Source: an uncultured Asticcacaulis sp. (lineage in GTDB: Bacteria; Pseudomonadota; Alphaproteobacteria; Caulobacterales; Caulobacteraceae). Taken from it: 62,640 nt of DNA. The stretch is taken from the NCBI GenBank assembly GCA_936940865.1, contig CAKZJB010000004.1, forward strand, positions 1 through 62,640. Reading direction: 5' to 3'. Of the stretch, positions 1 to 8,459 are shown in pieces. Made by a program: the position numbers and the translations under genes. The notes under the pieces were generated by a model. The model saw nothing but the letters and a program-made list of their open reading frames with translations, was not told the origin of the DNA and did not search any database. How positions within the stretch are numbered: the stretch's first letter is position 1; the number at the start of each line of letters is the position of its first letter.

Positions 1-1394
1 GTTTCGGGCTTGGGCGAGTAGATCACGCTGACCGGGAGGGAGACGATGAAGGTCGTTCCCTGGTTCAGGCCACGGCTGCGGACGCGGACTTTGCCGCCGT
101 GCAATTCGGTCAATTGCTTGACGATCGCCAGCCCCAGGCCCACGCCCTTGATGTTCTGATTGCGGGCTTCATCGAGCCGCGAAAACGGCTTGAAGGCTTC
201 CTCGCGCTTTTCCGGCGCGATGCCCGGGCCATCGTCATCGATATGCAGATGGACTTCGCGGCCCTCGACCGCCGCGCCCAGCCGGACGGTCTTGCCATAA
301 TGGAAGCCGTTCATGATCAGGTTGGTCATGGCGCGCTCGATCGACAGCCGGCGGATACGGACGCTGATGGTCTCGGTAGGCTGTTCGACCGCAAGGGCGT
401 GGCCGGTCCGGGCCGTGTTTTCCCGCAGGCCTTCCATCAGGTCGCCGACGAACACCGTGTCCGTATCCTCTCCGGCTTCGCCGCGCGCAAAGGCCAGGTA
501 TTCGTCGATCATGTACGCCATCTCCGACACGTCCTGCTTCATACGCTCGGTGGCGGTGTCCTGGGTGGCCATGGCCAGCTCCAGTTTCAGGCGCGTCAGG
601 GGCGTGCGCAGGTCATGGCTGACGCTGGCGAGCAGGGTGGTCCTCTGCTCGATCTGGCGCTGGATGCGCGATTTCATCTCGAGAAAGGCGCGGGCGGCGG
701 CGCGGACTTCGGTGGCGCCATAGGGCTTGAAACTCGGATCGTCCTCGCCGCGGCCGAACTTTTCCGCGGCGTCGGCCAGCCGCTCGATGGCGCGGACCTG
801 GTTGCGGATGAACAGCGCGGCCACGGTTGTCAGCAGGCCGGTGGCGCCGATGATCCAGAAAAAGAAGATATGGCCCGTGGTGACGAAGGCCCGGTCCTTT
901 GGGACGAAGATGCGCAAGAGGCCCGTCTTCACCTTAACGCGGATGTCCAGGAAGCCGGGATATAGCGTCGTGTTGAACCAGTATGGCTGGTCCAAGGCGT
1001 TGCCGAGCGCACGATCGAGCGCTTGGTCGAGCGGGACGAACAGCGAAGGCTTAAGGTGGTCCGGGAGGTCGCCCCTCAGCACCGACAAGGTCAGGCCCAT
1101 GGGTTTGGCCTGTTCGCTGATACGTTTCAAATTGGCGTCGGTCGGATCGGCTTCGTAGGCGCTTACCGCCCAGGCCACATCGCCCGCCATGCCTTCGGAC
1201 AGCTTGGCGGTCACCGCTTCCCAGTGCATGTCGAAGAACACCCAGGTGACGATCAGCTGCATGATCAGGATGGGCGCGACGATGATCAGCAGGACGCGGC
1301 CCATCAGCGAGCGCGGCAGGCGGCGCTGAATGATCGCCGGCCAGAATTTCAGCCGGGGCAGTTTGAAACGCGGTTTTTCGGCAGCCGATGCCAT
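1..1394 (-). CDS. EnvZ-like sensor histidine kinase (partial, C-terminus outside window)
   Basis: Membrane histidine kinase that would sense an envelope signal and phosphorylate the regulator encoded just upstream. Reading from ATG at 1394 gives about 464 residues without a stop. An N-terminal membrane segment (VLLIIVAPILIMQLIV), a periplasmic loop of about 100 residues, a second membrane segment and a HAMP region are followed by the H-box SHDLRTPLTRLKLE (phospho-histidine), the N/G1 motif DDDGPGIAP and the G2 motif GVGLGLAIVKQ. The ATG shares one base with the regulator's TGA stop, so the two are translationally coupled. The frame continues past position 1, so only a few terminal residues should be missing. 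Known for the family: EnvZ/PetP-type kinases pair with OmpR/PetR regulators. The actual signal cannot be told from sequence. Confidence 0.9.
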   Translation of the reverse strand, partial: MASAAEKPRFKLPRLKFWPAIIQRRLPRSLMGRVLLIIVAPILIMQLIVTWVFFDMHWEAVTAKLSEGMAGDVAWAVSAYEADPTDANLKRISEQAKPMGLTLSVLRGDLPDHLKPSLFVPLDQALDRALGNALDQPYWFNTTLYPGFLDIRVKVKTGLLRIFVPKDRAFVTTGHIFFFWIIGATGLLTTVAALFIRNQVRAIERLADAAEKFGRGEDDPSFKPYGATEVRAAARAFLEMKSRIQRQIEQRTTLLASVSHDLRTPLTRLKLELAMATQDTATERMKQDVSEMAYMIDEYLAFARGEAGEDTDTVFVGDLMEGLRENTARTGHALAVEQPTETISVRIRRLSIERAMTNLIMNGFHYGKTVRLGAAVEGREVHLHIDDDGPGIAPEKREEAFKPFSRLDEARNQNIKGVGLGLAIVKQLTELHGGKVRVRSRGLNQGTTFIVSLPVSVIYSPKPE

Positions 1395-2086
1395 CAATCG
1401 GGCGCCAGCATATAGCCCTTGCCGCGTACGGTCTGGAGGTAACGCGGGTTCTTCGGGTCCGTCTCGATCTTGCGGCGCAGGCGCGTGACCTGAACATCGA
1501 CGGCGCGGCCGGTGGTGTCGACGCTGTCCTTGGCCAGGTCCATGCGGTCGACCGGGATGTTGGCCCGCTCGGCCAGGTATTTCAGCAATTGCGCCTCGGC
1601 CTCTGTCAACCGCACCGGCGCGCCTGATTTCGTCAGTTCGCCCCGTTCCAGGTCGAAGCTGAAGCTGCCCATGGCGATGGTCTTGGGCAGGGCGGGCTTG
1701 GTGCCGGTGCGCCTGAGAATCGCCTCGATGCGCAGCAGCAGTTCCTGCGGTTCGAAGGGCTTGGACAGGTAGTCGTCGGCGCCGATGGTCAGGCCCATGA
1801 TGCGGTCGTCGGCAAGGCCGCGCGCCGTCAGGATCATGATCGGCACGTTCGAATTGCTGCGCACCCATTTCGACAGGGAAAATCCGTCCTCGCCCGGCAT
1901 CATGACATCGACGATCAGGAGGTCGAAATCGAGCAGTTGCAGCATGCGCTTGGCGGCGTCGGCATGGGCGACAGCCGTGACGCGGAAGCCCTGCCGCGCC
2001 AGGAATTCCTTGAGCAGGGTGCGGATGCGGTCGTCGTCGTCGACGACGAGCAGGTGCCGGGCGGTGACATCTGTGGCGGGTGTCAT
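1394..2086 (-). CDS. OmpR/PetR-family DNA-binding response regulator
   Basis: Two-component response regulator of 230 residues. The receiver domain (about residues 10-125) has the acidic cluster VVDDDD, phospho-acceptor D60 in LLIVDVMMPGEDG, the switch threonine in MILTARG and the lysine in SKPFEPQEL. The C-terminal winged helix (about 140-228) carries LTEAEAQLLKYLAE and the recognition-helix/wing signature VDVQVTRLRRKIE with YLQTVRGKGYML. It lies upstream of and overlaps the histidine kinase by one base, forming an operon. The N-terminal sequence resembles alphaproteobacterial PetR as I remember it, so an OmpR/PetR orthologue is likely, but the target genes are unknown. Confidence 0.93.
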   Translation of the reverse strand: MTPATDVTARHLLVVDDDDRIRTLLKEFLARQGFRVTAVAHADAAKRMLQLLDFDLLIVDVMMPGEDGFSLSKWVRSNSNVPIMILTARGLADDRIMGLTIGADDYLSKPFEPQELLLRIEAILRRTGTKPALPKTIAMGSFSFDLERGELTKSGAPVRLTEAEAQLLKYLAERANIPVDRMDLAKDSVDTTGRAVDVQVTRLRRKIETDPKNPRYLQTVRGKGYMLAPD

Positions 2087-2326
2087 GGGGTCTCTTTTAG
2101 GGGCCGGCGCGAGCGGACTCGCAATAGACTCAAGTTGATACTGTAGTTCGGGACGCGTTGCTTGTCACAACCAATCTCCGGCTGTCCGACATGGCGCGCA
2201 AATCGGGCACGGATGAGGCGAAACGCGTCACTCCCCGTTTCCTTTTGCACAGGCCGGTAAATTAAGCCTTGCATTGGTTTCAGGCGCTACGGATAGTGCG
2301 CCGTCAATTCCAATCGGGGCGCGTAC

Positions 2327-3610
2327 ATGAACTTCCACTATGGTCCGGAAAACCTGCAAAGCCTGCTGGGCATCGCCGTCATCCTCGCGGCGTGCTGGCT
2401 CCTGTCCGAGAACAAGAAGCGCTTTCCCGTCCTCCTGGCCGCGGGCGCCATCGCCGTCCAGGTGATCCTGATCCTGATCCTGTTCGCCTTTCCGCAGTCG
2501 CATATGGTGCTGAACGGCATCGGCAACGGCATGCAGGCCCTGTCGGACGCCACCAGCCACGGCATGCAGTTCGTGTTCGGCTACATGGGCGGCGGCGACC
2601 AGCCCTATGCGGTGGTCAACCAGGGGGCGCTGTTCGTCTTCGCGCTGCGCGTCCTGCCGCTGATCCTGGTCATCGCCGCCCTGTCGGCGCTGTTGTGGCA
2701 CGTGGGCATTCTCAAGATAATCATCCGCTTCTTCGGCGCCATCTTCGAGCGCGCCATCGGACTCGGCGGCGCATCCGCGCTGGGCGTGGCGTCGAATATC
2801 TTCGTCGGCAATGTCGAAAGCCTGATCATCATCCGCGCCTATCTCGACAAGCTGACGCGGTCGGAACTGTTCATCATGATGGTGGTCGGCATGGCCAATG
2901 TCGCCGGCTCGACCATGGTCGCCTATGTGCTGATCCTGCACGACGTGCTGCCCAATGCGGCGGGACACATCCTGGCCGCGGCCATCGTGTCGGCGCCGGC
3001 CGGCGTGCTGCTGGCGCGGATCATGGTGCCGGAAGCGGCCGGCCGCAAGCATGAGAAGGTCGATTATTCGAGCTCGCTCAAGTACGACAGCGTCATCGAT
3101 GCCATCTCCAAGGGCACGGCCGACGGCATGATGGTCGTCATGAACATCGCAGCCATCCTGGTGGTGATGGTGGCGCTGGTCGCCCTGGTCAATATGTGCA
3201 TCGGCGGCATTGTCGTGGGTGGACAGCCGCTGACCATCGAGCGCATCCTGGGCTTCGTCTTCACGCCGCTGGCCTGGCTGATCGGCATTCCCTGGAAGGA
3301 AGCGCAGACCGGCGGCTGGATCCTGGGCGTCAAGATGGTGCTGACCGAGTTCGTGGCCTTCCTCAAGCTGGCGGCCATTCCGGTCGCCGACATGACGCCG
3401 CGCACGCGCATCATCCTGACCTATGCGACGTGCGGCTTCGCCAATATCGGCTCGGTCGGCATTTCGGTGGCGGGGTTCAGCGCGCTGATGCCGGCGCGCC
3501 GGCCCGAGATTCTGAGCCTGATCTGGAAGGCGCTGTTCGCGGGCTTCCTGGCGACCTGCCTGTCGGCGGCCGTGGTCGGCGCGCTGCCGAATTCGGTTTA
3601 TGGCCTCTGA
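2327..3610 (+). CDS. NupC-family (CNT) nucleoside transporter
   Basis: Concentrative nucleoside transporter of 427 residues in the inner membrane, importing nucleosides with protons or sodium. The protein is almost entirely hydrophobic helices. It shows the CNT signatures GVASNIFVGNVESLIIIRAY and LTEFVAFLKLA, and the late motif TYATCGFANIGSVGI typical of the NupC nucleoside-binding core. The length matches the family (about 400-430). ATG at 2327 follows a 240-bp gap after the divergent response regulator, in which I see no other gene. It is a single-gene unit: the next feature downstream is a foldback repeat starting 22 bp after the stop. Confidence 0.93.
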   Translation: MNFHYGPENLQSLLGIAVILAACWLLSENKKRFPVLLAAGAIAVQVILILILFAFPQSHMVLNGIGNGMQALSDATSHGMQFVFGYMGGGDQPYAVVNQGALFVFALRVLPLILVIAALSALLWHVGILKIIIRFFGAIFERAIGLGGASALGVASNIFVGNVESLIIIRAYLDKLTRSELFIMMVVGMANVAGSTMVAYVLILHDVLPNAAGHILAAAIVSAPAGVLLARIMVPEAAGRKHEKVDYSSSLKYDSVIDAISKGTADGMMVVMNIAAILVVMVALVALVNMCIGGIVVGGQPLTIERILGFVFTPLAWLIGIPWKEAQTGGWILGVKMVLTEFVAFLKLAAIPVADMTPRTRIILTYATCGFANIGSVGISVAGFSALMPARRPEILSLIWKALFAGFLATCLSAAVVGALPNSVYGL

Positions 3611-3631
3611 TCGAGCGTGTTGATCGCAAAG

Positions 3632-3832
3632 GATTTTTGCCACGGATAGCACGGATGGGCGCTTGCGCGCCCGACACGGATAGCCATACCGACTACGGTC
3701 AATTTGTCAGAGGACGACAGGCGCGCTTTGCGCGAAGCGCATTTCCAGATCTTCGTGCTGGGTGGCTATTATGGCTATGGATATCCGTGCCGCCGCGAAG
3801 CGGCGATCCGCGCTATCCGTGGCTAAAAAATC
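3632..3832. repeat. 201-bp foldback element with long terminal inverted repeats
   Basis: The left end (3632-3656) begins GATTTTTGCCACGGATAGC. The right end (3806-3832) is its near-perfect reverse complement, ending GCTATCCGTGGCTAAAAAAT. Shorter inverted copies of the ACGGATAGCCAT motif lie inside (around 3675 and 3770). No coding frame is supported within it. The element fills the gap between the stop of the nucleoside transporter and the stop of the convergent thioesterase and ends at the thioesterase TAG. It resembles a MITE or foldback element. Confidence 0.7.
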
Positions 3833-4287
3833 TACCCGTCGCGGCTGCCCTGGGGCGACTTGCGCGCCAGGATGCCGGTAAAGCTCATCAGCAGGCGGTC
3901 CTTGCACTTCAGCTCGCCGCGGCCGAAGACCAGGGTCTTGCCGGCGCGGGTGATTTCGCCGGTGGCGATAATGATGTCGTCCAGGCGCCCGGGCTGCTGG
4001 AACTGCGAGTCGAGCTGGACCGTCACCGCGCCGCCGCCGTCGAGGTGGGGCAGGGCAAAGATGAACAAGGATGTGTCCGCCAGGGTCAGCAGACACCCGC
4101 CATGGACCGTGCCGCCGCCGTTGAGATGGCGTTTTTCGGCCTTGAACGCCACTTCGACCTTTCCAGCCGCATCCTGACGGTAGTAGTAGGGGCCGACAAG
4201 GCCGTTGAAGTTTTCGGCAGGCTCGGCCATGACCCAGCCGGCGAAATCGCCTTCGCTGACCAGCTGGCGCTTCGATTCATCGGCCAT
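3832..4287 (-). CDS. PaaI-family hotdog thioesterase
   Basis: Predicted acyl-CoA thioesterase of 151 residues with a single hotdog fold. The signature NGGGTVHGGCLLTLADTSLF matches the HGG..f.laD motif of the PaaI/YbgC-like clan, where the backbone around HGG binds the thioester and the aspartate or its neighbour acts in hydrolysis. ATG at 4287 is preferred to the longer frame from 4311 because CGGAG stands at normal distance before it. The gene is divergent from the DUF3253 gene, with only 23 bp between starts. Substrate is unknown: phenylacetate-type and fatty acyl-CoAs are both plausible, and no catabolic cluster is adjacent. Confidence 0.82.
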   Translation of the reverse strand: MADESKRQLVSEGDFAGWVMAEPAENFNGLVGPYYYRQDAAGKVEVAFKAEKRHLNGGGTVHGGCLLTLADTSLFIFALPHLDGGGAVTVQLDSQFQQPGRLDDIIIATGEITRAGKTLVFGRGELKCKDRLLMSFTGILARKSPQGSRDG

Positions 4288-4310
4288 CACGTTACTCCGG
4301 AGGAAATACA
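4288..4310. promoter_or_regulatory. Shared palindromic Shine-Dalgarno between divergent starts
   Basis: The 23 bp between ATG 4287 (minus) and ATG 4311 (plus) contain the palindrome CTCCGGAG. Read on plus it gives CGGAGG before ATG 4311. Read on minus it gives CGGAG before ATG 4287. Both genes thus appear to use opposite strands of the same few bases as ribosome-binding site. There is no room for two ordinary promoters here, so each promoter must lie inside the other gene. Confidence 0.6.
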
Positions 4311-4583
4311 ATGTCTTCGCAGGTCGAGGAGACCCTGTTGGCGCTCTTATCGCAGGTGCGAGAGACAGAGTCCATAAGCCCCAACGACGTCGCCAAGGCG
4401 CTGGACGCCGAGAACTGGCAGCGCGAACTGCCCAAGGTCCGCGGCGTCATCATCGGCCTGGCGCGTCAGGGCCGGGTGGACGTCCTGCGCAAGGGCAAGC
4501 CCGTTTCGCCGGAAGGGCTGAAGGGCGTTTATCGGGTGCGGTTGGCGCAGGTGGATGTGCCGGCGGCGGATGACGCGGACTGA
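4311..4583 (+). CDS. DUF3253 family protein
   Basis: Small protein of 90 residues with the features of DUF3253: an N-terminal helical half (SISPNDVAKALDAENWQREL), then VRGVIIGLARQGRVDVLRKG and KPVSPEGLKGVYRVRL. The fold resembles a winged helix, with a basic RKGK turn as a possible wing, so nucleic-acid binding is possible but unproven. ATG 4311 has a good GGAGG ribosome site within the palindrome shared with the divergent thioesterase. It ends 76 bp before the convergent receiver gene. Family function is unknown. Confidence 0.8.
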   Translation: MSSQVEETLLALLSQVRETESISPNDVAKALDAENWQRELPKVRGVIIGLARQGRVDVLRKGKPVSPEGLKGVYRVRLAQVDVPAADDAD

Positions 4584-4658
4584 TCCGCATATCGGGTTGG
4601 CCGGTCCTGCCAATCCGAGCGGCCTGAACGGAAGCGGCCGGCGCCCCAGGATGAAATG

Positions 4659-5072
4659 TCAGTTTCCGCGTGACGCCTTGCGTTCGACGGCCTGCGCAAG
4701 CATGGCTTCGAGATCGTCCGCTTCGAACGGTTTCAGCAGGAAATGCGCAAAGCCGACCTCGGCCGCCTGGGTCCGGTATCGCTTGTCGCCGTATCCGGAG
4801 TGGGCGATAAAGACAGTGTCCGCCATGTCCGGCAGGGCCTTCATGCCGAGGCAGATTTCGAAGCCGTTGGTGCCGGGCAATCCGATATCGAGCATGACCA
4901 CGTCCGGCGTCGTTTTCGCCGCGCTGGCCATCGCCGCGCCCGCGCCGTCGGCCAGGGCATATGTATGTCCCATCAGTTCGACCATCCACCCCGTCGTCTG
5001 CGCGGAGGCGGCATTGTCGTCCACGATAAGGACGTGAAGCGACACGGGTGAAGTGTCGGTCGGGCGTGTCAT
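4659..5072 (-). CDS. Single-domain response regulator (CheY-like)
   Basis: Stand-alone receiver of 137 residues with no output domain. The acidic pair is in VLIVDDN (D18, D19), phospho-acceptor D62 is in VVMLDIGLPGTNGF, a serine replaces the usual switch threonine in FIAHSGYG, and the conserved lysine is in LLKPFEADDLEAML. All chemistry residues are present, so it should be phosphorylatable. It would act by protein contact or as a phosphorelay shuttle. No kinase is adjacent: the nearest neighbours are the DUF3253 gene and the divergent Crp/Fnr regulator, 195 bp away. Partner unknown. Confidence 0.9.
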   Translation of the reverse strand: MTRPTDTSPVSLHVLIVDDNAASAQTTGWMVELMGHTYALADGAGAAMASAAKTTPDVVMLDIGLPGTNGFEICLGMKALPDMADTVFIAHSGYGDKRYRTQAAEVGFAHFLLKPFEADDLEAMLAQAVERKASRGN

Positions 5073-5267
5073 GGCAAGCCTTGTGAGATAGAGTCTTTTC
5101 CCGGCTAAATACCAGGAAACATTGCCGCTTTATGCGTCGTGGCGCGACAAAGGCCGCGTCGCGCCTTTTGCGAATGCGAAGGCGTTATGTTCGCCAGTAA
5201 CATTTTCCGCGAAACCGTGTCTGTTCACTAGTGCACAGAGGGGGCGTTTTTTTTGGGAACTGCGCCA

Positions 5268-6002
5268 ATGACTTCTCCCACCCCGAAGCAGATGATGCAA
5301 AACGCGCTTCTTTCCGTCCTCCGCGACGAAGACAGGCGGCGCCTGCAACCGCACATGCTGGCTCTGAACCTGCCGGCGCATTCGGTCCTGGTCCATGCCG
5401 GCCAGGACGTCACCGATACCTGGTTTCCATGCGGCGGGGCCCTGGCGGCTTTCTGTATTGCCGGGCCGGAAGGGCAAAACGTCGACGTCGCCTTCGTCGG
5501 CCGCGAAGGCGCCGTCGGCGGCATCGTGTCCAACGGCGACGTGCCGGCCTATGCCACGGCCATGGTCCGGATCGGCGGTCCATTCCTGCGCATCAAGACC
5601 TCGGCGCTGGAGCAGACAAAACTCGAGTCGATCGGCTTGCGGCACTGGTTTTCGCGCTATGCCGACTGCCTCCTGGCCCAGGTGTTCCAGACCTCGGCGT
5701 GCAACGCCATGCATACGATCCGTCAGCGCGTGGCCAAGATGATCCTGGCCGGCCTTGCCCGCAACAGCGACACCGAGTTCCGGATGACGCAGGACCAGTT
5801 GGCGGACATGCTGGGCGTCGGGCGGACCTTCGTCAGCCGCGTGCTGAGTTCATTGCGCCATGAGGGCATCATCGAAACAGGGCGCGGCGTGCTGATTATC
5901 AAGGACCTGCAGGCCCTGCGCGCCCTGTCGTGCAACTGTACCCTGGCCATCGAAGACCATTTCGACAAGGTTCTGCACGGCATCTATCCGCCGCCGGCGT
6001 GA
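5268..6002 (+). CDS. Crp/Fnr-family transcription regulator
   Basis: Regulator of 244 residues. The N-terminal cyclic-nucleotide-binding-like beta barrel (about 20-140) is followed by a dimer helix and a winged helix-turn-helix (about 175-235) with MTQDQLADMLGVGRTFVSRV. The N-terminal cysteine cluster of FNR is absent, as are the classic cAMP-contact residues, so the ligand is unclear. ATG 5268 is chosen over the TTG at 5253 because it is a standard start with GGGAA eight bases upstream. It is divergent from the single-domain receiver and convergent with the LysR gene, 47 bp downstream. Confidence 0.88.
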   Translation: MTSPTPKQMMQNALLSVLRDEDRRRLQPHMLALNLPAHSVLVHAGQDVTDTWFPCGGALAAFCIAGPEGQNVDVAFVGREGAVGGIVSNGDVPAYATAMVRIGGPFLRIKTSALEQTKLESIGLRHWFSRYADCLLAQVFQTSACNAMHTIRQRVAKMILAGLARNSDTEFRMTQDQLADMLGVGRTFVSRVLSSLRHEGIIETGRGVLIIKDLQALRALSCNCTLAIEDHFDKVLHGIYPPPA

Positions 6003-6049
6003 GGACGGTTGCGGGGCCGCTGCTTAACCGCCGGGCCGCCGCCGCGTCG

Positions 6050-6913
6050 TCACAGCAGCGTGCCGAGCAGGGGATTCGGAAAGCGCCGGTCCAGCGTCAC
6101 GGCGAAAAAGGTCTCGCGCAACTCGGGCAGGGCTGCAAACTCGGTCAGGATGCCCGTGTGCAATTCGTCCGTCACGACGATGGGCGGAACGACGGCCAGT
6201 CCCAGGCCTTCGCGCGCCAGAAGGCGGATCATCGCCATATCGTCGATCTCGGCCGCGATGATCGGCCGGATCCCAAGCCGGCTGACCATGGCATCGAAGC
6301 CGGTGCGGATGCTGCTCGAATGACCGGGCAGGATCAGCGGCTGGTCGACCAGATAGTCGGCGAGCGCGGCGTCGCGGCGCAACCGCCCCGGCGGCCCGAC
6401 CAGGCTGACCGTCTGGTCGGCGATCGGGTGGGAAATGAAGGGGCTCAGGCGGTCGCGCGCGGGGGCGATATTGGCCAGGACGACGTCGAGCTCAAGCGCC
6501 TGCAAGGCTTCCAGCAGGTCGTTGAACGCACCGGAGCGCAGGACGATATCGACGTCGTCGCGCGGCATCAGCGGCTTCAGGAACTGCATCTGAAAGTTTC
6601 GGGACAAGGTCGCCAGGGCGCCGATACGCAGGACCTGCCGTGCCCGGCTGCGGTTTTCCAGCGTGCCGATCAACTCGTCTCCCGCAGCGAAGATGGTGTC
6701 GGCATAGCCCAGGACGATACGTCCGGCTTCGGTCAGGACCATCTGGCGTCCGCGCCGTTCGAACAGGGCGTGGCCCAGTTGCGCCTCCAGGGTCTGGATC
6801 TGTACCGACAGGGCCGATTGCGAGACGTTGCAGGCTTCGGCGGCGCGCGTCAGGTGGCCTTCGTGGGCGACGGCCCAGAAATAGCGCAGGTGCTTGAAGT
6901 TCAGCGTCGCCAT
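6050..6913 (-). CDS. LysR-family regulator, probably of the dab operon
   Basis: LysR-type regulator of 287 residues. The N-terminal winged helix-turn-helix includes LTRAAEACNVSQSALSVQIQ and the linker signature LGHALFERRGRQMVLTEAGR. The remainder is a two-lobed effector-binding domain. It is divergent from dabB, with 97 bp between starts, and that gap holds two clean dyads, so control of dabBA and autoregulation are the natural inference. In bacteria known to carry DAB transporters a LysR (CbbR-like) gene is a common neighbour. The effector cannot be read from sequence. Confidence 0.9.
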   Translation of the reverse strand: MATLNFKHLRYFWAVAHEGHLTRAAEACNVSQSALSVQIQTLEAQLGHALFERRGRQMVLTEAGRIVLGYADTIFAAGDELIGTLENRSRARQVLRIGALATLSRNFQMQFLKPLMPRDDVDIVLRSGAFNDLLEALQALELDVVLANIAPARDRLSPFISHPIADQTVSLVGPPGRLRRDAALADYLVDQPLILPGHSSSIRTGFDAMVSRLGIRPIIAAEIDDMAMIRLLAREGLGLAVVPPIVVTDELHTGILTEFAALPELRETFFAVTLDRRFPNPLLGTLL

Positions 6914-6921
6914 GGGGAATG

Positions 6922-6948
6922 TTCTAATTTATAGAATGAAATATTTCA
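6922..6948. promoter_or_regulatory. LysR operator-like palindromes between lysR and dabB
   Basis: TTCTAATTTATAGAA (6922-6936) is a perfect dyad with five-base arms and contains the T-N11-A pattern of LysR boxes. TGAAATATTTCA (6937-6948) is a perfect 12-bp palindrome directly next to it. The 97-bp gap is AT-rich against a GC-rich background, as expected of a divergent promoter region. Binding is inferred. Confidence 0.55.
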
Positions 6949-7010
6949 ATCTTTGAATTTTTTATATTGTATCCGTGACGGTAACAGCAGGGCGAACAGG
7001 AGATTTCGCC

Positions 7011-8459
7011 ATGCCCTTACCCGATCCGGCCGAGATTTGTCTTGGCCTGGCCGCCTTCCAGGCCGTTGCGCACCTCGCAGCCGGCATCACCGGCCAGTAC
7101 CGCCCGGACCATGCGGTCATGCGGCGATTATCGGCCGGGCTCGCCTTGTCGGGCTTCGGTGTCGCAACCGGCGCCGTCATCGCCGCCGCCCTTGGCGCCG
7201 ATGTCCACGCCCTTGGTTTCCGGCTTGACGGCATGGGCGCCGCGCTGCTGGCGCTGGTCATGATCGTCGGGGGGGCTGTGTTGCGCTTTTCCGTCAACTA
7301 TCTCGAAGGCGATCCCCGCCATGCGGCCTTTCTGGCGGGGTTGCACCTGACCCTGGTCACCGTCGTCGCCTTTGTGCTGTCGGCCACCTTGTGGACCTTC
7401 GCCCTGGCCTGGGTGGCCATGTCGCTGGCGCTGCACCGCCTTCTGGTCTTTTACCCGGACCGTCCGGGCGCCCGGCTGGCCGCTGCCAAGAAGTTCGGTC
7501 TGGCGCGTCTCAGCGACGCTGCCTTGCTTTCGGCCTTCGGGCTGCTCTACCACGCGACCGGTACGGACGACATCGCCGGTATCGTCGCTCGCACCCATGG
7601 CGCGGGCGCCGATGTCTCCGTCGCCGCCGCCGCCGTCCTGCTGGTGGTCGCGGCGCTTCTCAAATCGGCCCAGTTCCCGGCGCACGGCTGGCTGGTCGAG
7701 GTCATGGAGACGCCGACGCCGGTGTCCGCCCTGCTGCACGCCGGCGTCGTCAATGCCGGCGGCGTCCTTCTGCTGCGCTTTGCCGGTGTTCTGACATCGA
7801 ACTCGGCGGCGCCGTGGCTGCTGGCGGCGGTTGCCCTCGTTTCGGTGGCCGTCGGATCGCTGGCCATGATGACCCAGACCAGTGTCAAGGCGGCGCTGGC
7901 CTGGTCGACCGTGGCGCAGATGGGTTTCATGCTGCTGCAGTGCGCGCTGGGCGCGTTCGGGGCGGCGCTGTTCCACATCCTGGCCCATGCCGCCTACAAG
8001 GCCAATGCCTTCCTGAGCGCCGGCACGGTTCGCGACGCGACCGGAACCGGCCTTGGCCGGGCGGCTCCCTGGCGGGCTCTGGCCGCGGCGGCGGTCGTCG
8101 CCCTTGGGCTGGCGGGGGGCGGATATCTGCCGGCGGGCGGCCTGGTGACCTTTCTGGCCGGAATGGGGGTGTTGGTCCAGCTCGATCTGCGACGCCCCGC
8201 GACCGCGATCGCCGCCCTTGCGATCGTGGGCGGCCTGGCCTTCTGCGGCCACTTCGCCGCCGCGGGCCTGTTGAGCGAGGGGGCGGCGGCCGCTTCCCCG
8301 GCTCTGGCCGTCCTGGCCATCGGGAGCATGACATTGCTGTGCGGGCTTCAGGTGCTGGCCCGCGCCATGCCGCAGTCGCCGCCCGTCGCCGCGCTGCAGG
8401 TTCATCTCAGGAACGGCTTTTATATCAACACCTGGCTTAACCGGAGCGCCCGGCCATGA
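7011..8459 (+). CDS. dabB: DabB-type proton-channel subunit of inorganic carbon transporter
   Basis: Membrane protein of 482 residues from the NADH-quinone oxidoreductase subunit 5 / antiporter family. About a dozen hydrophobic helices are present, with the family's proton-path motifs KSAQFPAHGWL and METPTPVSALLHAG and a lysine-bearing helix (LAHAAYKANAFL). Its last codon overlaps dabA (ATGA), and with DabA this identifies the two-gene DAB system: DabB is thought to pass cations and drive DabA to take up or hydrate CO2. ATG 7011 is chosen over GTG 6975 because AGGAG stands seven bases upstream. No other respiratory complex I gene is nearby, which argues against a Nuo or Mrp operon. Confidence 0.87.
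   Translation: MPLPDPAEICLGLAAFQAVAHLAAGITGQYRPDHAVMRRLSAGLALSGFGVATGAVIAAALGADVHALGFRLDGMGAALLALVMIVGGAVLRFSVNYLEGDPRHAAFLAGLHLTLVTVVAFVLSATLWTFALAWVAMSLALHRLLVFYPDRPGARLAAAKKFGLARLSDAALLSAFGLLYHATGTDDIAGIVARTHGAGADVSVAAAAVLLVVAALLKSAQFPAHGWLVEVMETPTPVSALLHAGVVNAGGVLLLRFAGVLTSNSAAPWLLAAVALVSVAVGSLAMMTQTSVKAALAWSTVAQMGFMLLQCALGAFGAALFHILAHAAYKANAFLSAGTVRDATGTGLGRAAPWRALAAAAVVALGLAGGGYLPAGGLVTFLAGMGVLVQLDLRRPATAIAALAIVGGLAFCGHFAAAGLLSEGAAAASPALAVLAIGSMTLLCGLQVLARAMPQSPPVAALQVHLRNGFYINTWLNRSARP

Noticed and set aside
2228-3652. A 474-codon minus-strand frame opposite the nucleoside transporter
   Set aside because: Composition (His/Asp/Gln-rich) is typical of the antisense of membrane proteins. 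The plus frame has clear CNT motifs.
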